The notes: generated from the sequence alone by a model not told the origin. Counted from the first letter of the stretch, positions 8,011 through 17,799 are shown. The stretch is 64,000 bases of DNA from Cellulomonas sp. Y8 (GCF_008033115.1 NZ_CP041203.1:2542001-2606000); one strand, 5' to 3'. Program-made: numbers and translations.

Positions 8011-9051
8011 ATGACCGCCCTGCAGCTCGGCCTGGACACCTTCGGCGACCTGCCGACCGACGACGCCACCGGGCGCCTGCTCAGCCACCCCGAGGCGATC
8101 CGCCGCGTGGTCGACGAGGCCGTGCTCGCCGACCAGGTCGGCCTCGACGTCATCGCGCTCGGCGAGCACCACCGCCCCGACTTCGCCCTGTCGTCGCCCG
8201 AGACCGTGCTCGCCGGCATCGCCACCCGCACGGAGCGGATCCGGCTCGCGTCCGGGGTCACGGTGCTGAGCTCCGACGACCCGGTGCGCGTGTTCCAGCG
8301 GTTCGCCACCGTCGACGCGCTGTCGGGCGGGCGCGCCCAGGTGATGCTCGGCCGCGGGTCGTTCACGGAGTCGTTCCCGCTGTTCGGGTTCGACCTGCAG
8401 GACTACGAGGTCCTGTTCGAGGAGAAGATCGAGCTGTTCTCCCAGCTCCTCCGCGAGCAGCCGGTGACCTGGTCGGGCACGACCCGCGCCCCGCTGGAGG
8501 CGGCCGACGTCTACCCGAAGACGGCGGGCGGCCTGGAGACCTGGGTGGGCGTCGGCGGCTCGCCGCAGTCGGTGGTCCGCGCTGCGCACTACGGCCTGCC
8601 GCTCATGCTCGCGATCATCGGCGGCGAGCCGGACCGGTTCCGGCCGTACGTCGACCTGTACCGGCGGGCCACCGCGCAGCTGGGCACCCCCGAGGGCCGG
8701 GTCGGCGTGCACTCGCACGGCCTGGTCGCCGAGACGGACGAGGCCGCGCTCGAGGCGTACTACGGCCCGTACAAGCAGATGCGCGACGCGATCGGCGCCG
8801 ACCGCGGCTGGCCGCCGCTGCGCCGCGCGGAGTTCGACGCCGAGGTGGCGCACGGCTCGCTCTACGTCGGCTCGCCGGAGACCGTCGCCCGCAAGATCGC
8901 GCGCACGGTGTCCAGCCTCGACGTGAGCCGGTTCGACCTCGTCTACACCGGCGGCCCGCTGCGGGTGAGCGACCGGCTGCGCGCCGTCGAGCTGTTCGGC
9001 AGCCGCGTCGCGCCGATGGTCCGCGACCTGCTCGCGGAGGGCGCCGCGTGA
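8011..9051 (+). CDS. LLM-class flavin-dependent oxidoreductase
   Basis: Bacterial luciferase-like monooxygenase or reductase fold, 346 residues, using FMN or F420. Seen: [15 protein letters not shown] near residue 45, [38 protein letters not shown] near residue 90, and [11 protein letters not shown] later, all typical of the family. ATG 8011 follows GGGAGGA; the longer upstream frame overlaps the operator region and is rejected. It overlaps the next gene by four bases, so the two are translationally coupled. Together they could form a two-component flavin/F420 redox pair. Substrate unknown. Confidence 0.9.
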   Translation: MTALQLGLDTFGDLPTDDATGRLLSHPEAIRRVVDEAVLADQVGLDVIALGEHHRPDFALSSPETVLAGIATRTERIRLASGVTVLSSDDPVRVFQRFATVDALSGGRAQVMLGRGSFTESFPLFGFDLQDYEVLFEEKIELFSQLLREQPVTWSGTTRAPLEAADVYPKTAGGLETWVGVGGSPQSVVRAAHYGLPLMLAIIGGEPDRFRPYVDLYRRATAQLGTPEGRVGVHSHGLVAETDEAALEAYYGPYKQMRDAIGADRGWPPLRRAEFDAEVAHGSLYVGSPETVARKIARTVSSLDVSRFDLVYTGGPLRVSDRLRAVELFGSRVAPMVRDLLAEGAA

Positions 9052-9749
9052 CGACCGTCGGGATCCTCGGGGCCGGCAAGGTCGGCACCGTGCTGGCGCG
9101 GCTCGCGGTGGCGGCCGGGTACGACGTGGCGGTCGCGGGCTCGGGCGATCCGGCGCGCATCCGGCTGATCGTCGAGGTGCTGGCGCCGGGCGCCCGGGCC
9201 GTCGACGCGCGCGAGGCGGCGCGCGCGGACCTCGTGGTGCTCGCGCTGCCGCTCGGCCGCCTGCCCGAGGTGGTCGGGACGGTCGGGGAGGCGCTGACGG
9301 GGCGGCTCGTCGTCGACGCGATGAACTACTGGTGGGAGACCGACGGCGAGCGCCCCGACCTCGCCGACCCCGCGGTGGCGACCAGCGCCCTCGTGGCCGA
9401 GGCGCTGCCGGGCGCGCGGGTGGTCAAGGCCTTCAACCACATGGGGTACCACGACCTCGACGAGGGCCCGCTGCCCGCGGGGACGCCGGGGCGGCGGGCG
9501 ATCGCGGTCGCCGCGGACGACGCGGCGGCCGCGGCCGAGGTGGCGGCGTTCGTGGACGCGCTCGGCTTCGACCCGGTGCCCGCGGGGTCGCTCGCGGACA
9601 GCGTGGCGCTCCAGCCGCACGCCGAGGCGTTCGGCGCGAACGAGGACGCCGGGACGCTGGCCGCCGTGCTGGCCCGGTTCCCGGCGACGGAGCGGGGCGC
9701 GGTCGTGGCCGCGGCGCGCGCGGACGCGGCGGTGGACGCCGCGGGCTGA
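9048..9749 (+). CDS. NADPH-dependent F420 reductase family protein
   Basis: 233 residues with an N-terminal Rossmann motif ([20 protein letters not shown]) and [13 protein letters not shown] in the middle, the arrangement of the F420-dependent NADP oxidoreductase family, also found in proteins that do not use F420. Starts with GTG at 9048 inside the stop region of the luciferase-like gene (GTGA overlap). It probably supplies or recycles reduced cofactor for that enzyme; this is inferred from coupling only. It ends five bases before the stop of the opposing glycosyltransferase gene, with no room for a separate terminator. Confidence 0.82.
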   Translation: MTTVGILGAGKVGTVLARLAVAAGYDVAVAGSGDPARIRLIVEVLAPGARAVDAREAARADLVVLALPLGRLPEVVGTVGEALTGRLVVDAMNYWWETDGERPDLADPAVATSALVAEALPGARVVKAFNHMGYHDLDEGPLPAGTPGRRAIAVAADDAAAAAEVAAFVDALGFDPVPAGSLADSVALQPHAEAFGANEDAGTLAAVLARFPATERGAVVAAARADAAVDAAG

Positions 9750-9754
9750 CCGGG

Positions 9755-11026
9755 TCACCAGCCGCCGAGGTAGGCCTCCAGGTCCGGCTCGTCCGTCAGC
9801 GGGACCAGGCCCTCGGCCGCGGACGTCGCGCGCGGGAACAGGTCGTCCCGGCCCCAGCGGCGCTCGCGGGCGCGGGCGCGCCGGGACACCACCCGGAGCA
9901 GCGGCGCGCCGTCCGGGGTCAGCAGGGCGAGCTCGCCGAGGCCCTCGGCGGCCACCCGCCCGACCGCGGCGGCGACCGCGCGCGGGTCGGTGACGCGAAG
10001 CGGGTGGTCCAGGACGACGTCGAGGCGGACGCGGTCGAGACGCGGGTCGTCGGCGGTGCCGCCGGGGCTGCCGGGGTCCGGCGCGGGCTCGGCGCCCGGC
10101 AGCGCGGCCAGCACCGAGTCGACCGACACGAACCGCTGCGCCGCCGACGCGTCGCCGGCGGGCGGGTGCACCAGCACGTCGACCCGCCCGGACGGCAGGC
10201 CCCGCGGGCGGGATCCCGGCACCGGCACCAGGTCCGCGAGCCGCAGCGTCTCGGCGTTCTTCGCGGCCCGCGACGCCTCGTCCCGGCCGGACCAGTCCGG
10301 CCCGTCGTGCCAGGCGACCGCCTCCGGGACGTGCGCGAGCACGGCGCCCGCGAGCCAGGCGCGGTAGGTCCACTCCCAGTCCTCGCCGCCGTACGCCGAG
10401 AACCCCTCGTCGAACCCGCCGACCTCGGTGAACAGCACGCGGCTGCACGCGGTCACGGCCCCGATCACGTACCGGTAGGACCGGTCGTCCGCGTCGAGCA
10501 GGTCGCGGCTGCGCCGGTAGCCGTCCAGGAGCCAGGCCGGCTCGGGCAGCTCGTGCTCCGGGCCGGCGTGCTCGACCGGCGCGTCCACGGGCACCCCGCC
10601 CAGGTCCGCGTGCCGCCGCCGGCCGACCGCGAGGCAGTCGGGGGCGAGCGCGGGGAGCCGGGTGAGCGCGCGGAGGTAGCCCGGCTCGGGCGCCGTGTCG
10701 GCGTCGAGGAACACCAGCACGTCGCCCGTGGCGGCCGCGGCGCCGAGGTTGCGCGCGGCGGCGACCCGGAACCCGCGGTCCTCCTGGCGCAGCAACCGGA
10801 CGCCGGCGGGCACGCGCGGGGGCTCCGGCGACCCGTCGTCGACCACGATCACCTCGGTCCGGTCGGCCGGGTGGTCCTGCCGGGCCAGCGCGTGCAGCGT
10901 GCGGTCGAGCTCGGCCTGCTGGTCGTAGTGCACGACGACCACCGAGACCGTCGGCGGCGCCTCCGGGACCACGCCGTCGAGCAGGTCCCACCGGTTGCCG
11001 GGCAGCGGGCGGCCGGCGGGTGTCAC
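9755..11026 (-). CDS. Family 2 glycosyltransferase with galactosyltransferase-type C-domain
   Basis: 423 residues. GT-A fold: PTVSVVVVHYDQQAELDRTL near residue 25, VIVVDDGSPEPP, the metal-binding FLDADTAPEPGY near residue 110, and the acceptor-side motif FDEGFSAYGGEDWEWTYRAW (Glyco_transf_7C type). A further ~130-residue C-terminal part has no motif I recognise. GTG start at 11026, overlapping the upstream glycosyltransferase by four bases. Second gene of a leftward two-gene unit. Its product probably adds one sugar to a glycan or glycolipid made by this cluster. Confidence 0.88.
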   Translation of the reverse strand: MTPAGRPLPGNRWDLLDGVVPEAPPTVSVVVVHYDQQAELDRTLHALARQDHPADRTEVIVVDDGSPEPPRVPAGVRLLRQEDRGFRVAAARNLGAAAATGDVLVFLDADTAPEPGYLRALTRLPALAPDCLAVGRRRHADLGGVPVDAPVEHAGPEHELPEPAWLLDGYRRSRDLLDADDRSYRYVIGAVTACSRVLFTEVGGFDEGFSAYGGEDWEWTYRAWLAGAVLAHVPEAVAWHDGPDWSGRDEASRAAKNAETLRLADLVPVPGSRPRGLPSGRVDVLVHPPAGDASAAQRFVSVDSVLAALPGAEPAPDPGSPGGTADDPRLDRVRLDVVLDHPLRVTDPRAVAAAVGRVAAEGLGELALLTPDGAPLLRVVSRRARARERRWGRDDLFPRATSAAEGLVPLTDEPDLEAYLGGW

Positions 11027-12111
11027 GCGGCGGCCCCGCCGGACGCGCCGGCGTCGCCGGCCCACCACGCGAGGTACGCCGCCGCCGCGTCCCGGAGCGT
11101 CGGCGCGAGCGACGCTCCGGCGGGCAGCGCGGTCGCCGCCGGGTCGGCCCAGGCGCGCGCGAGGTGGGCGGGCAGGTCGTCCGGCGGGTACAGCGCGAGC
11201 GTCCCGGGTCGCAGGGCGGCCATCTCGCGGGCGTACCGCGAGTCGACGACGAGCGGCCGCCGCCCGGCCTCGCCCCAGTCGAGCAGCGTGCGCGACGCCG
11301 ACAGGTGCCGGTGCGCCGCGACGGGGACGCCCGGCCCCCGCAGCGCCGCGTGGAACGCGTCGTCGTCCAGCCCGCCGGTCACCCGGAGCGCGACGCCGCG
11401 CCCCTCCGCCAGGGCCCGCAGCCGGTCGACCTCGTCCTCGTGGCCGGGGGACGGGCCGCCCACCGCGACGACCGCCACCTCGCCCGGCGGGGTGCCGGCC
11501 GCGCGGAGCAGGTCCGCGGCGTCGGCGGCGGCGCGGACGACGTCGTCGTGGCCCTTGCCCGGGTAGAGGAAGCCGGCGACGAGGGCGACCAGCGGGGCGC
11601 CGGACCCCGTCGGGCCGGCGGCGGGATCCGCGGCGGGACCGGCGCCGCCGCCCGCGGCTGTCGCCCCCAGCGGCACGACCCGCGCGCGCCCGTCCGCCAG
11701 CACCCCGTGCTCCGCGAGCAGCAGCGCCTCGTGCCGGCTGTTCACCGCGACCCCCGCCGCCGCGGCGGCGACCCGGGCGTAGGCGGCGGTGCGCCGGGGG
11801 AGGTTCCGCGGGCCGTCCGACTCCTGCGGCACGTCGTGCAGCGTGACCGTCAGCCGGCACGCCGCCGCCAGCCGCTCGACGAGGTCGGCCGCCGCGTCGG
11901 GCGAGGAGCCGAGCAGCCGGTCCGTGACGTGCAGGTGCGCCCGGCCGAGCCCGGCGGCCGCGGCGGGCAGCCCGGCGGGGTCGTCGACCCGCAGCACCCG
12001 CACGTCCGCGTCCAGGGCGCGGACGTGCGCGGCGAGGTCGCCCGCGTACCGGACGACGCCGTGCCGCGGCGGGCCCGTGAGGAGGAGCGCGGGGGTGTCG
12101 GTCCTGGTCAT
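11023..12111 (-). CDS. GT4-like glycosyltransferase
   Basis: 362 residues with a GT-B fold: LLLTGPPRHGVVRYAGDLAAHVR at the N-terminus, GVAVNSRHEALLLAEHGV, then ALVAGFLYPGKGHDDVVRAA opening the nucleotide-sugar domain and YAREMAALRPGTLALYPPDD near the end. The donor-site ExxxxxE motif is not clean, so it is a divergent GT4 member. ATG 12111 is chosen because upstream residues are low complexity. First gene of the leftward pair, divergent from the glycosyltransferase at 12228. Confidence 0.8.
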   Translation of the reverse strand: MTRTDTPALLLTGPPRHGVVRYAGDLAAHVRALDADVRVLRVDDPAGLPAAAAGLGRAHLHVTDRLLGSSPDAAADLVERLAAACRLTVTLHDVPQESDGPRNLPRRTAAYARVAAAAAGVAVNSRHEALLLAEHGVLADGRARVVPLGATAAGGGAGPAADPAAGPTGSGAPLVALVAGFLYPGKGHDDVVRAAADAADLLRAAGTPPGEVAVVAVGGPSPGHEDEVDRLRALAEGRGVALRVTGGLDDDAFHAALRGPGVPVAAHRHLSASRTLLDWGEAGRRPLVVDSRYAREMAALRPGTLALYPPDDLPAHLARAWADPAATALPAGASLAPTLRDAAAAYLAWWAGDAGASGGAAA

Positions 12112-12227
12112 CGCGGCAATCGTGGTCGAGTCGCGGGGAGGCGGCAACCGCGCGACACTTCCCGCACCACCGCGACGCCGCGCTGCTCGGGGACCGGGCA
12201 GCGCGCCCGCGACGACGAGAGGACCGC

Positions 12228-13364
12228 ATGTCGCAGCTCCTCGCACCGACCGCCGGCTCGCCGCGGTCCACGAGCCGCACGGTCCGCATCGCCTCCGTGC
12301 CCGCCGGGCACCCGTACGTCGCGCGGGTCACCGCCGCGCCCGGGGTCGAGCTGCTGCCCGACCCCACCCCGCCCGGCGCGGAGCCGGGTCGCTGGTGGCC
12401 GCCCGTCGTGCTCGACCCCGCGTGGGTCCGGGAGCACGCCGCCGAGGCGGACCTGCTGCACGTGCACTTCGGCACCGAGTCGTTCGCCCCCGAGCACCTG
12501 GCCCGCACGCTGGCCGCGGCGCGCGAGCAGGGCTGGCCCGTCGTGGTCACGGTGCACGACCTGGAGCACCCCCAGCTCACCGACCAGGACGGGTACCGCG
12601 CGCAGCTGGACGTGCTGGTCCCCGGCGCGGACGCGGTGGTCACGCTCACGCCCGGCGCGGCCGCGGAGATCCGCGCGCGGTGGGGACGGGACGCGCTGGT
12701 CGTGCCGCACCCGCGGCTGCTGGGCGAGATCCCCGACGACGGCGGGGCGCCGGCGCCCGGCGGCGAGCGCGTCGTCGGCCTGCACCTCAAGGACCTCCGG
12801 CCGAACGTCGACGCCCCCGCCGCCACCCGCGCGCTGCTGGCCGCCGTGGCCGACCTGCGCGCGTCGGGCGTGGCCGTCCGGGCCGAGGTGCGGCTGCACC
12901 GCGCCGTCCGGGACGAGGCGGCGCGCGCGGAGGTCCGCGCCCTGTGCGCCGCGGCCGGCCCGGCGGTCGACCTGGTCGAGCACCACCGGCTGGACGACGC
13001 CGCCCTCGCCGCCGCGCTCGCCGGGCTCGACGCGTGCGTCCTGCCCTACGCGCACGGCACGCACTCCGGCTGGCTGGAGCTCTGCTGGGACCTCGGCGTC
13101 CCCGTCGCGGCGCCGGCCGTCGGCTACTACGCCGAGCAGCACCCCGACGGCTCGGTCGCGACGTCGGGGCCGGTCGGCGACGCCGCGGGGCTCGCGACCG
13201 CTCTGCGGGGGCTCCTGGGCGCGGCGACGTCGACCCGCCCCGGGACCACCGAGCGCGCCGCGCTGGTCCGCGACCGGCGCGAGCGCCGGCTGACGGCGGA
13301 TCGCGCCGCCGCCGAGCAGCACGCCGCGCTGTACCGCGACCTGCTCGCCGGGGGGCCCCGGTGA
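12228..13364 (+). CDS. Divergent GT-B glycosyltransferase
   Basis: 378 residues. HVHFGTESFAPEHLARTL near residue 82, VVVTVHDLEHPQ, PGADAVVTLTPGAAAEIRARWG and VGLHLKDLRPNVDAPAATRALLAAV are consistent with a family 1/4 GT-B fold in which the glycine-rich donor loop is altered. The segment LPYAHGTHSGWLELCWDLGVPVAAP replaces the usual acidic donor motif. Start ATG 12228. It begins a four-gene rightward run in which each gene overlaps the next by four bases (GTGA). Confidence 0.75.
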   Translation: MSQLLAPTAGSPRSTSRTVRIASVPAGHPYVARVTAAPGVELLPDPTPPGAEPGRWWPPVVLDPAWVREHAAEADLLHVHFGTESFAPEHLARTLAAAREQGWPVVVTVHDLEHPQLTDQDGYRAQLDVLVPGADAVVTLTPGAAAEIRARWGRDALVVPHPRLLGEIPDDGGAPAPGGERVVGLHLKDLRPNVDAPAATRALLAAVADLRASGVAVRAEVRLHRAVRDEAARAEVRALCAAAGPAVDLVEHHRLDDAALAAALAGLDACVLPYAHGTHSGWLELCWDLGVPVAAPAVGYYAEQHPDGSVATSGPVGDAAGLATALRGLLGAATSTRPGTTERAALVRDRRERRLTADRAAAEQHAALYRDLLAGGPR

Positions 13365-14479
13365 CCGGCTCGCCGCTGCGCGTGGTCGTGGTCGCGCCGC
13401 TGCGCTTCCCGATCCGGCAGCCGCACGCCGGCGGCCTGGAGTCGGCCGTGTGGAACGAGGTGCGCACGCTGCGCGCCCGCGGGCACGAGGTGTCGCTGAT
13501 CGCGGTGCAGGGCTCCGACTTCCTCGACGGCGGGCCGGCCGAGTTCGCGCTCCCGACCCTCGACTGGCCCGCGGGGGCCCGCGCCACCGACTCGCACTAC
13601 CCCGACGCCTACCTCGAGCGGTCCGTCCCCGCGCTCGGCCGGGCCCTCGACGTGATCGCCCGCGCGCCCTGGCGGTACGACGTCATCTCCAACCACTGCC
13701 TGCACGGGCTGCCGCTCCGCCGGGCCGCGGACCTCGGGGTGCCGATGGTCTCGACGCTGCACACGCCGCTGGAGCCGGAGCTGGTGGACGCCGCCGCGCA
13801 CGCCCGCGGCACCCGGTTCCTCGCGGTCAGCGCGCACACCCGGCGCGAGTGGGCGCCGGTCGTCGACGCCACCGTGCTGCCGAACGGGATCGACGCCGCC
13901 GACTGGCCCGCCGGTCCGGGCGGCGACGGCCTGGTGTGGTCCGGCCGGCTCGTGCCGGAGAAGGCGCCGCACCTCGCGATCGAGGCCGCGCGGCTGCTCG
14001 GCCGCGAGCTGACCATCGCGGGCCGGATCGGCGACCGGGAGTACGCCGAGCGGCACGTGCTCCCGCACGTCGGCGACGGCGTCCGGTACGTCGGCCTGCT
14101 GGACCAGCCCGCCCTCGCGCGGCTCATCGGGCGCAGCGCGTGCGCGCTCGGGACGCCGGCCTGGGAGGAGCCGTTCGGGCTCGTCGGCCCCGAGGCGCTG
14201 ATGTGCGGCACGCCGGTCGCGGCGTTCGGGGCGGGCGGCATCCGGGAGATCGCGCGCACCGCGACCGGCATGTCGGCCGTGCCCCGGGGCGACGTGGCCG
14301 CGCTCGCGGACGCCGCGGGCCGGCTCGCCACCCGGGCGGCGGCCGAGCCGGGCTTCCGCGTGGCCGTGCGCGCCTCGGCCCGCCGGCACTACGGGCTCGA
14401 CGCCCGGGTCGACGCCCTGGAACGGGTGTTCCGCGCGCTGGTCGCCCAGCGCGGCACCGGCGCGGAGCTGATCGCGTGA
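13361..14479 (+). CDS. Family 4 glycosyltransferase
   Basis: 372 residues, retaining GT-B enzyme. N-terminus LRVVVVAPLRFPIRQPHAGGLESAVWNEVRTLRARGHEV is the classic GT4 opening; STLHTPLEPELVD and AVSAHTRREWAPVVDATVLPNGID follow; the donor domain starts LVWSGRLVPEKAPHLAIEAA; and EEPFGLVGPEALMCGTPVAAF holds the ExxxxxxxE catalytic motif. GTG 13361 overlaps the previous stop by four bases. Probable sugar donors are nucleotide sugars; acceptor unknown. Confidence 0.92.
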   Translation: MTGSPLRVVVVAPLRFPIRQPHAGGLESAVWNEVRTLRARGHEVSLIAVQGSDFLDGGPAEFALPTLDWPAGARATDSHYPDAYLERSVPALGRALDVIARAPWRYDVISNHCLHGLPLRRAADLGVPMVSTLHTPLEPELVDAAAHARGTRFLAVSAHTRREWAPVVDATVLPNGIDAADWPAGPGGDGLVWSGRLVPEKAPHLAIEAARLLGRELTIAGRIGDREYAERHVLPHVGDGVRYVGLLDQPALARLIGRSACALGTPAWEEPFGLVGPEALMCGTPVAAFGAGGIREIARTATGMSAVPRGDVAALADAAGRLATRAAAEPGFRVAVRASARRHYGLDARVDALERVFRALVAQRGTGAELIA

Positions 14480-15498
14480 CGCGGCCGACCGTCGCCTGGT
14501 ACGTGCACCACCACGGGTCGGGGCACCTCGGCCGGCTGCGCGCCGTCGCGCCGCACCTCGACGCCGACGTCGTGGCCCTGAGCACGCTGCCGGAGCCCGC
14601 GGGGCTGCCGGCGCACGTCGACTGGGTGCGCCTGGACCGCGACGACGAGCCCGACCCCGGCACCGGCCGCAGCCCGGCCGAGGCCGACCCCGCCGCGGGC
14701 GGGCTGCTGCACTGGGCGCCGCTGCTGCACCCGGGGCACCGCGGGCGGCTGGCGCGGATCGCCCGCGAGCTCGACACCCGGGGCGCCGCGGCGGTGGTCG
14801 TCGACGTGTCGGTCGAGGTCACCGTGCTCGCCCGGCTGCTCGGCGTCCCGCCGGTGCTCGTCGCGCAGCCGGGGGTCCGCGACGACGAGCCGCACGCCCT
14901 CGGCCTGCGCGCCGCCGCCCGGGTGCTCGCGCCGTGGCCTGCCGACGTCGTCCCCGCCCCGCACCTGGACGCCGTGCGCGACCGGGTCGTGTTCACGGGC
15001 GGGATCAGCCGGTTCGACGGCCGCGAGGTGCCTGCCGGCGAGCGCGGCGGGGTGCTGGTGCTCGGCGGCCGCGGCGGCTCGGGCGTGACCGCGGAGCACC
15101 TCGATGCCGCGGCGCGGGTGACGCCCGGTCACCGGTGGACGGCGCTCGGGGCGGGCGGGACGTGGACGGACGACCCGTGGCACGCGCTGGCGTCCGCGGG
15201 GACCGTGGTGTCGTTCGCGGGGCAGAACTCGGTCGCGGACCTGGCGGTCGCCGGGGCCCGGGCCGTGGTCGTGCCGCAGGACCGGCCGTTCGACGAGCAG
15301 GCGGTCACCGCCCGCGCCCTGGGGCGGGCCGGGCTCGCCGTCGTCGAGCCGGCGTGGCCGGAGCCGGCGCGCTGGCCCGAGGTGCTCGAGCGGGCCGAGG
15401 CGCTGGAGCCCGACTGGTCGGTGTGGGGGACGGCGGGAGCCGCGGCGCGGGCCGCGGAGGCGATCGCGGACGTGGCACGCGGACGGGGCGCGTGGTGA
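14476..15498 (+). CDS. MurG/GT28-like glycosyltransferase
   Basis: 340 residues. N-terminal HHHGSGHLGRLRAV resembles the GGTGGH-type loop of MurG-like enzymes; the C-terminal half has VLVLGGRGGSGVTAEHL and SFAGQNSVADLAVAGARAVVVPQDRPFDEQAVTARAL, matching the GT28 C-terminal domain with its donor-binding DEQ region. GTG start overlapping the previous gene by four bases. No undecaprenyl-linked context genes are present, so a peptidoglycan role is unlikely; a glycolipid or capsule role is an inference. Confidence 0.82.
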   Translation: MTRPTVAWYVHHHGSGHLGRLRAVAPHLDADVVALSTLPEPAGLPAHVDWVRLDRDDEPDPGTGRSPAEADPAAGGLLHWAPLLHPGHRGRLARIARELDTRGAAAVVVDVSVEVTVLARLLGVPPVLVAQPGVRDDEPHALGLRAAARVLAPWPADVVPAPHLDAVRDRVVFTGGISRFDGREVPAGERGGVLVLGGRGGSGVTAEHLDAAARVTPGHRWTALGAGGTWTDDPWHALASAGTVVSFAGQNSVADLAVAGARAVVVPQDRPFDEQAVTARALGRAGLAVVEPAWPEPARWPEVLERAEALEPDWSVWGTAGAAARAAEAIADVARGRGAW

Positions 15499-16355
15499 CC
15501 GGGGCGGGGGAGACCGCGTCCGGCGTGCCCGGGAGCGAGGCGCCGCGCCCGACGGGTCGGCGGGCCGTCGTGACGCTGTGCTCGGCCCCGCGGGTCGACC
15601 ACCTGCGGCGCCAGCTCGCGGCGGTCCGGCGGGGCCCGGCGGTGCTCGCGGTCGTCGTGTGGGTCGGCGCCGACCAGCCGCCTGCCCTCGACGCCGACGA
15701 CGTGCTCCGGGTGCCGCCCGGCCCGGACGGCCTGCGGCTCGCGGCGGCGCGGAACGCGGGCGCCGACCGGGCGGTGGCGCTCGGCGCCGACCTGCTCGTG
15801 CTGCTCGACGCGGACTGCGTGCCCGGGGCCGAGCTGCTCGACCGGTACGCCGCCGCGGCCGACGTGCACCCGGACGCCGTGCTGTGCGGGCCGGTCACCT
15901 ACCTGCGGGCCGGCGCGGTCGTCGACGACCCGGCGGCGCTCGCGGCCGCGACCCGCCCGCACCCGGCGCGGCCTGCGCCCGCGGACGGCGAGGTCGTCGT
16001 GGCCGAGGACGGCGAGTACGACCTGTTCTGGTCGCTGTCGTTCGCCCTCACCGCGCGACGCTGGGCGGACGGGCCCCGGTTCGACGAGGGGTACGAGGGC
16101 TACGGCGGCGAGGACACCGACTACGGCTACGCGCTGCGGGCGGCGGGTGTGCCGCTGGCCTGGGTCGGTGGGGCGCACGCCTACCACCAGCACCACCCGA
16201 CGAGCAGCCCGCCGTGGCGGCACCTGGACGACGTCCTGCGCAACGGCGCGCGGTTCGCCCGCCGCTGGGGCCGGTGGCCGATGGAGGGCTGGCTGCGCGC
16301 GTTCGCGGAGGCGGGCGCGATCCGCTGGGACGGCACCACCTGGCACCGCGCCTGA
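15495..16355 (+). CDS. Family 2 glycosyltransferase (GGED-type C-domain)
   Basis: 286 residues. RLAAARNAGADRAVALGADLLVLLDADCVPG around residues 75-110 gives the GT-A DxD metal site, and FDEGYEGYGGEDTDYGYALRAAGVPLAWVGGAHAYHQHH gives the acceptor-side GGED motif. The first ~15 residues are low complexity, so the exact GTG (15492 or 15495) is uncertain. Last gene of the four-gene rightward run; followed by the family 1 hairpin at 16417-16483. It resembles the GT2 gene at 9755 in architecture but lacks the long C-terminal part. Confidence 0.88.
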   Translation: MTGAGETASGVPGSEAPRPTGRRAVVTLCSAPRVDHLRRQLAAVRRGPAVLAVVVWVGADQPPALDADDVLRVPPGPDGLRLAAARNAGADRAVALGADLLVLLDADCVPGAELLDRYAAAADVHPDAVLCGPVTYLRAGAVVDDPAALAAATRPHPARPAPADGEVVVAEDGEYDLFWSLSFALTARRWADGPRFDEGYEGYGGEDTDYGYALRAAGVPLAWVGGAHAYHQHHPTSSPPWRHLDDVLRNGARFARRWGRWPMEGWLRAFAEAGAIRWDGTTWHRA

Positions 16356-16416
16356 CTCCCAGGGCCTGCCCGGCGCGCGTCGCCCCTCCGCGCATCGCGC
16401 GCGTCCTCTCGATCGC

Positions 16417-16483
16417 GAGAGTGCAATCGACACGTCGAGCGAGTAGTCGCCGGCTACTCGCTCGACGTGTCGGCTGCACTCTC
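16417..16483. terminator. Family 1 inverted repeat, copy B, between converging glycosyltransferase genes
   Basis: Arms of 32 bases (16417-16448, 16452-16483) with a 3-base loop; 29 of 32 positions are Watson-Crick pairs and two more are wobbles. The arm core CGACACGTCGAGCGAG is shared with copies A and C. Its position between two converging genes suggests a bidirectional terminator. Confidence 0.85.
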
Positions 16484-16521
16484 GGCGCGCGGTCGGGGCG
16501 GGCGCGCGGCGGCGGACGGGG

Positions 16522-17799
16522 TCAGTCGCGGGGGGCGCCCAGGAGGGCGTCCGCCGCGTCCAGGAGGTCGGCCGCCACCGGGTCGGCGGTCCAGTGCTCG
16601 GCGCCCGCGGCCGCCCGGGCGCCGAGGGTCGCGGCCAGCAGCGGGTCGTCGAGCAGGCGGCGCACCGCGGCCGCCAGGGCGGCCGGGTCGGCGGGCGGCA
16701 CCATGAGGCTGTCCTCGCCGTCGGTGCAGAAGTCGTCGTAGCCGCTGCCGGTCGTCACGACGACCGCGCCACCGATCGCCTTGGCCTCCAGCGCGGCGTT
16801 GCCGAACCCCTCCCAGCGCGAGGGGCACAGGGTCACCGCGGCCTCCCGGACCGCCCGGTACAGGGTGTCGTCGTCGACGTGCCCGAGCCAGGTGACGCGG
16901 TCCCGGACCTCGGGCGGCAGCATCGCGAGCAGGGTCGGACGGTCGGGCTCGAAGCGCCGGTCCCCGCTCGCGCCCGCCAGCACCAGCCGCGCCGTGGGGT
17001 GCTGCCGAGCGACCTCCGCGAACGCCGCGAACGCGTCCGTGACGCCCTTGCGCCGCTCGAGCCGGCCGAGGAACAGCACGACCGGGGACCCGTCCTGCGG
17101 CCAGCCGGCGGGCAGCGCCGCGGTCCCCGCCGCACGGCGCACGTGCGCCACGCCGATGCAGTTCCGCACGACCCGCGCGGGCGGCAGCGCGGGGAAGGCG
17201 CCCTCGGTCCACCGCAGCATCGCGCGCGAGATCGCCACCAGGCCCGCCGACCGCCGCACCTGCCGGTCCTCGAGCCGGCTCTGCAGCGCGACGACCGCCC
17301 CGCCGCGCAGCCCGAAGGAGCGCGGCGTGAAGCCCGCGACCTCGTTCGCCAAGCGGGTGCTCGTCGCGAGGTTGGTCAGCAGCGGCGCCCCGGCCGGCAG
17401 CCCGACCCCGAGCGCGGCCCACTCGGGCAGGAACACCCGGTCGTAGCGGCCGGCGCGGACGACGCGGCGCACGGCGGCCGCGCGCGCGAGCAGCGCGGGG
17501 ACCCTGGCACGCGGCGGGCGGACGTGGCCGACCAGCCGGACGCCGCCGAGGTCGGGGTCCGGCAGCAGGGCGCCGTCCGCGAGCACCAGCAGGTCGACGG
17601 CCGCGCCCTGCCGGACGAGCGCCGGCAGCAGCGAGGCGTAGTGCCGCCCGATGCCGCCGGTGTACGGGGTGAGCCCGGCGTACTCGGTCGTGGCGACGAG
17701 CCACCGCCCGCGGGTCGGGCGCCCGCCGTGCTCGGCGGGGCACGCCGGGGTGCTCCCGGTCGTGCTCTCGGGCGTGCTCGCGTGCAGGTCGGAGGCCAC
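16522..17799 (-). CDS. Family 4 glycosyltransferase
   Basis: 425 residues, GT-B retaining type. TTEYAGLTPYTGGIGRHYASLLPAL near residue 40 is the acceptor-domain opening, VVLFLGRLERRKGVTDAFAAFAEV the donor-domain opening, and CPSRWEGFGNAALEAKAIGGAVVVT the donor-binding E-x7-E motif. Start GTG 17799 gives MASDLHAS; more upstream starts run into the hairpin at 17874-17928. Converges with the rightward glycosyltransferase run. The family is certain; product glycan unknown. Confidence 0.9.
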   Translation of the reverse strand: MASDLHASTPESTTGSTPACPAEHGGRPTRGRWLVATTEYAGLTPYTGGIGRHYASLLPALVRQGAAVDLLVLADGALLPDPDLGGVRLVGHVRPPRARVPALLARAAAVRRVVRAGRYDRVFLPEWAALGVGLPAGAPLLTNLATSTRLANEVAGFTPRSFGLRGGAVVALQSRLEDRQVRRSAGLVAISRAMLRWTEGAFPALPPARVVRNCIGVAHVRRAAGTAALPAGWPQDGSPVVLFLGRLERRKGVTDAFAAFAEVARQHPTARLVLAGASGDRRFEPDRPTLLAMLPPEVRDRVTWLGHVDDDTLYRAVREAAVTLCPSRWEGFGNAALEAKAIGGAVVVTTGSGYDDFCTDGEDSLMVPPADPAALAAAVRRLLDDPLLAATLGARAAAGAEHWTADPVAADLLDAADALLGAPRD

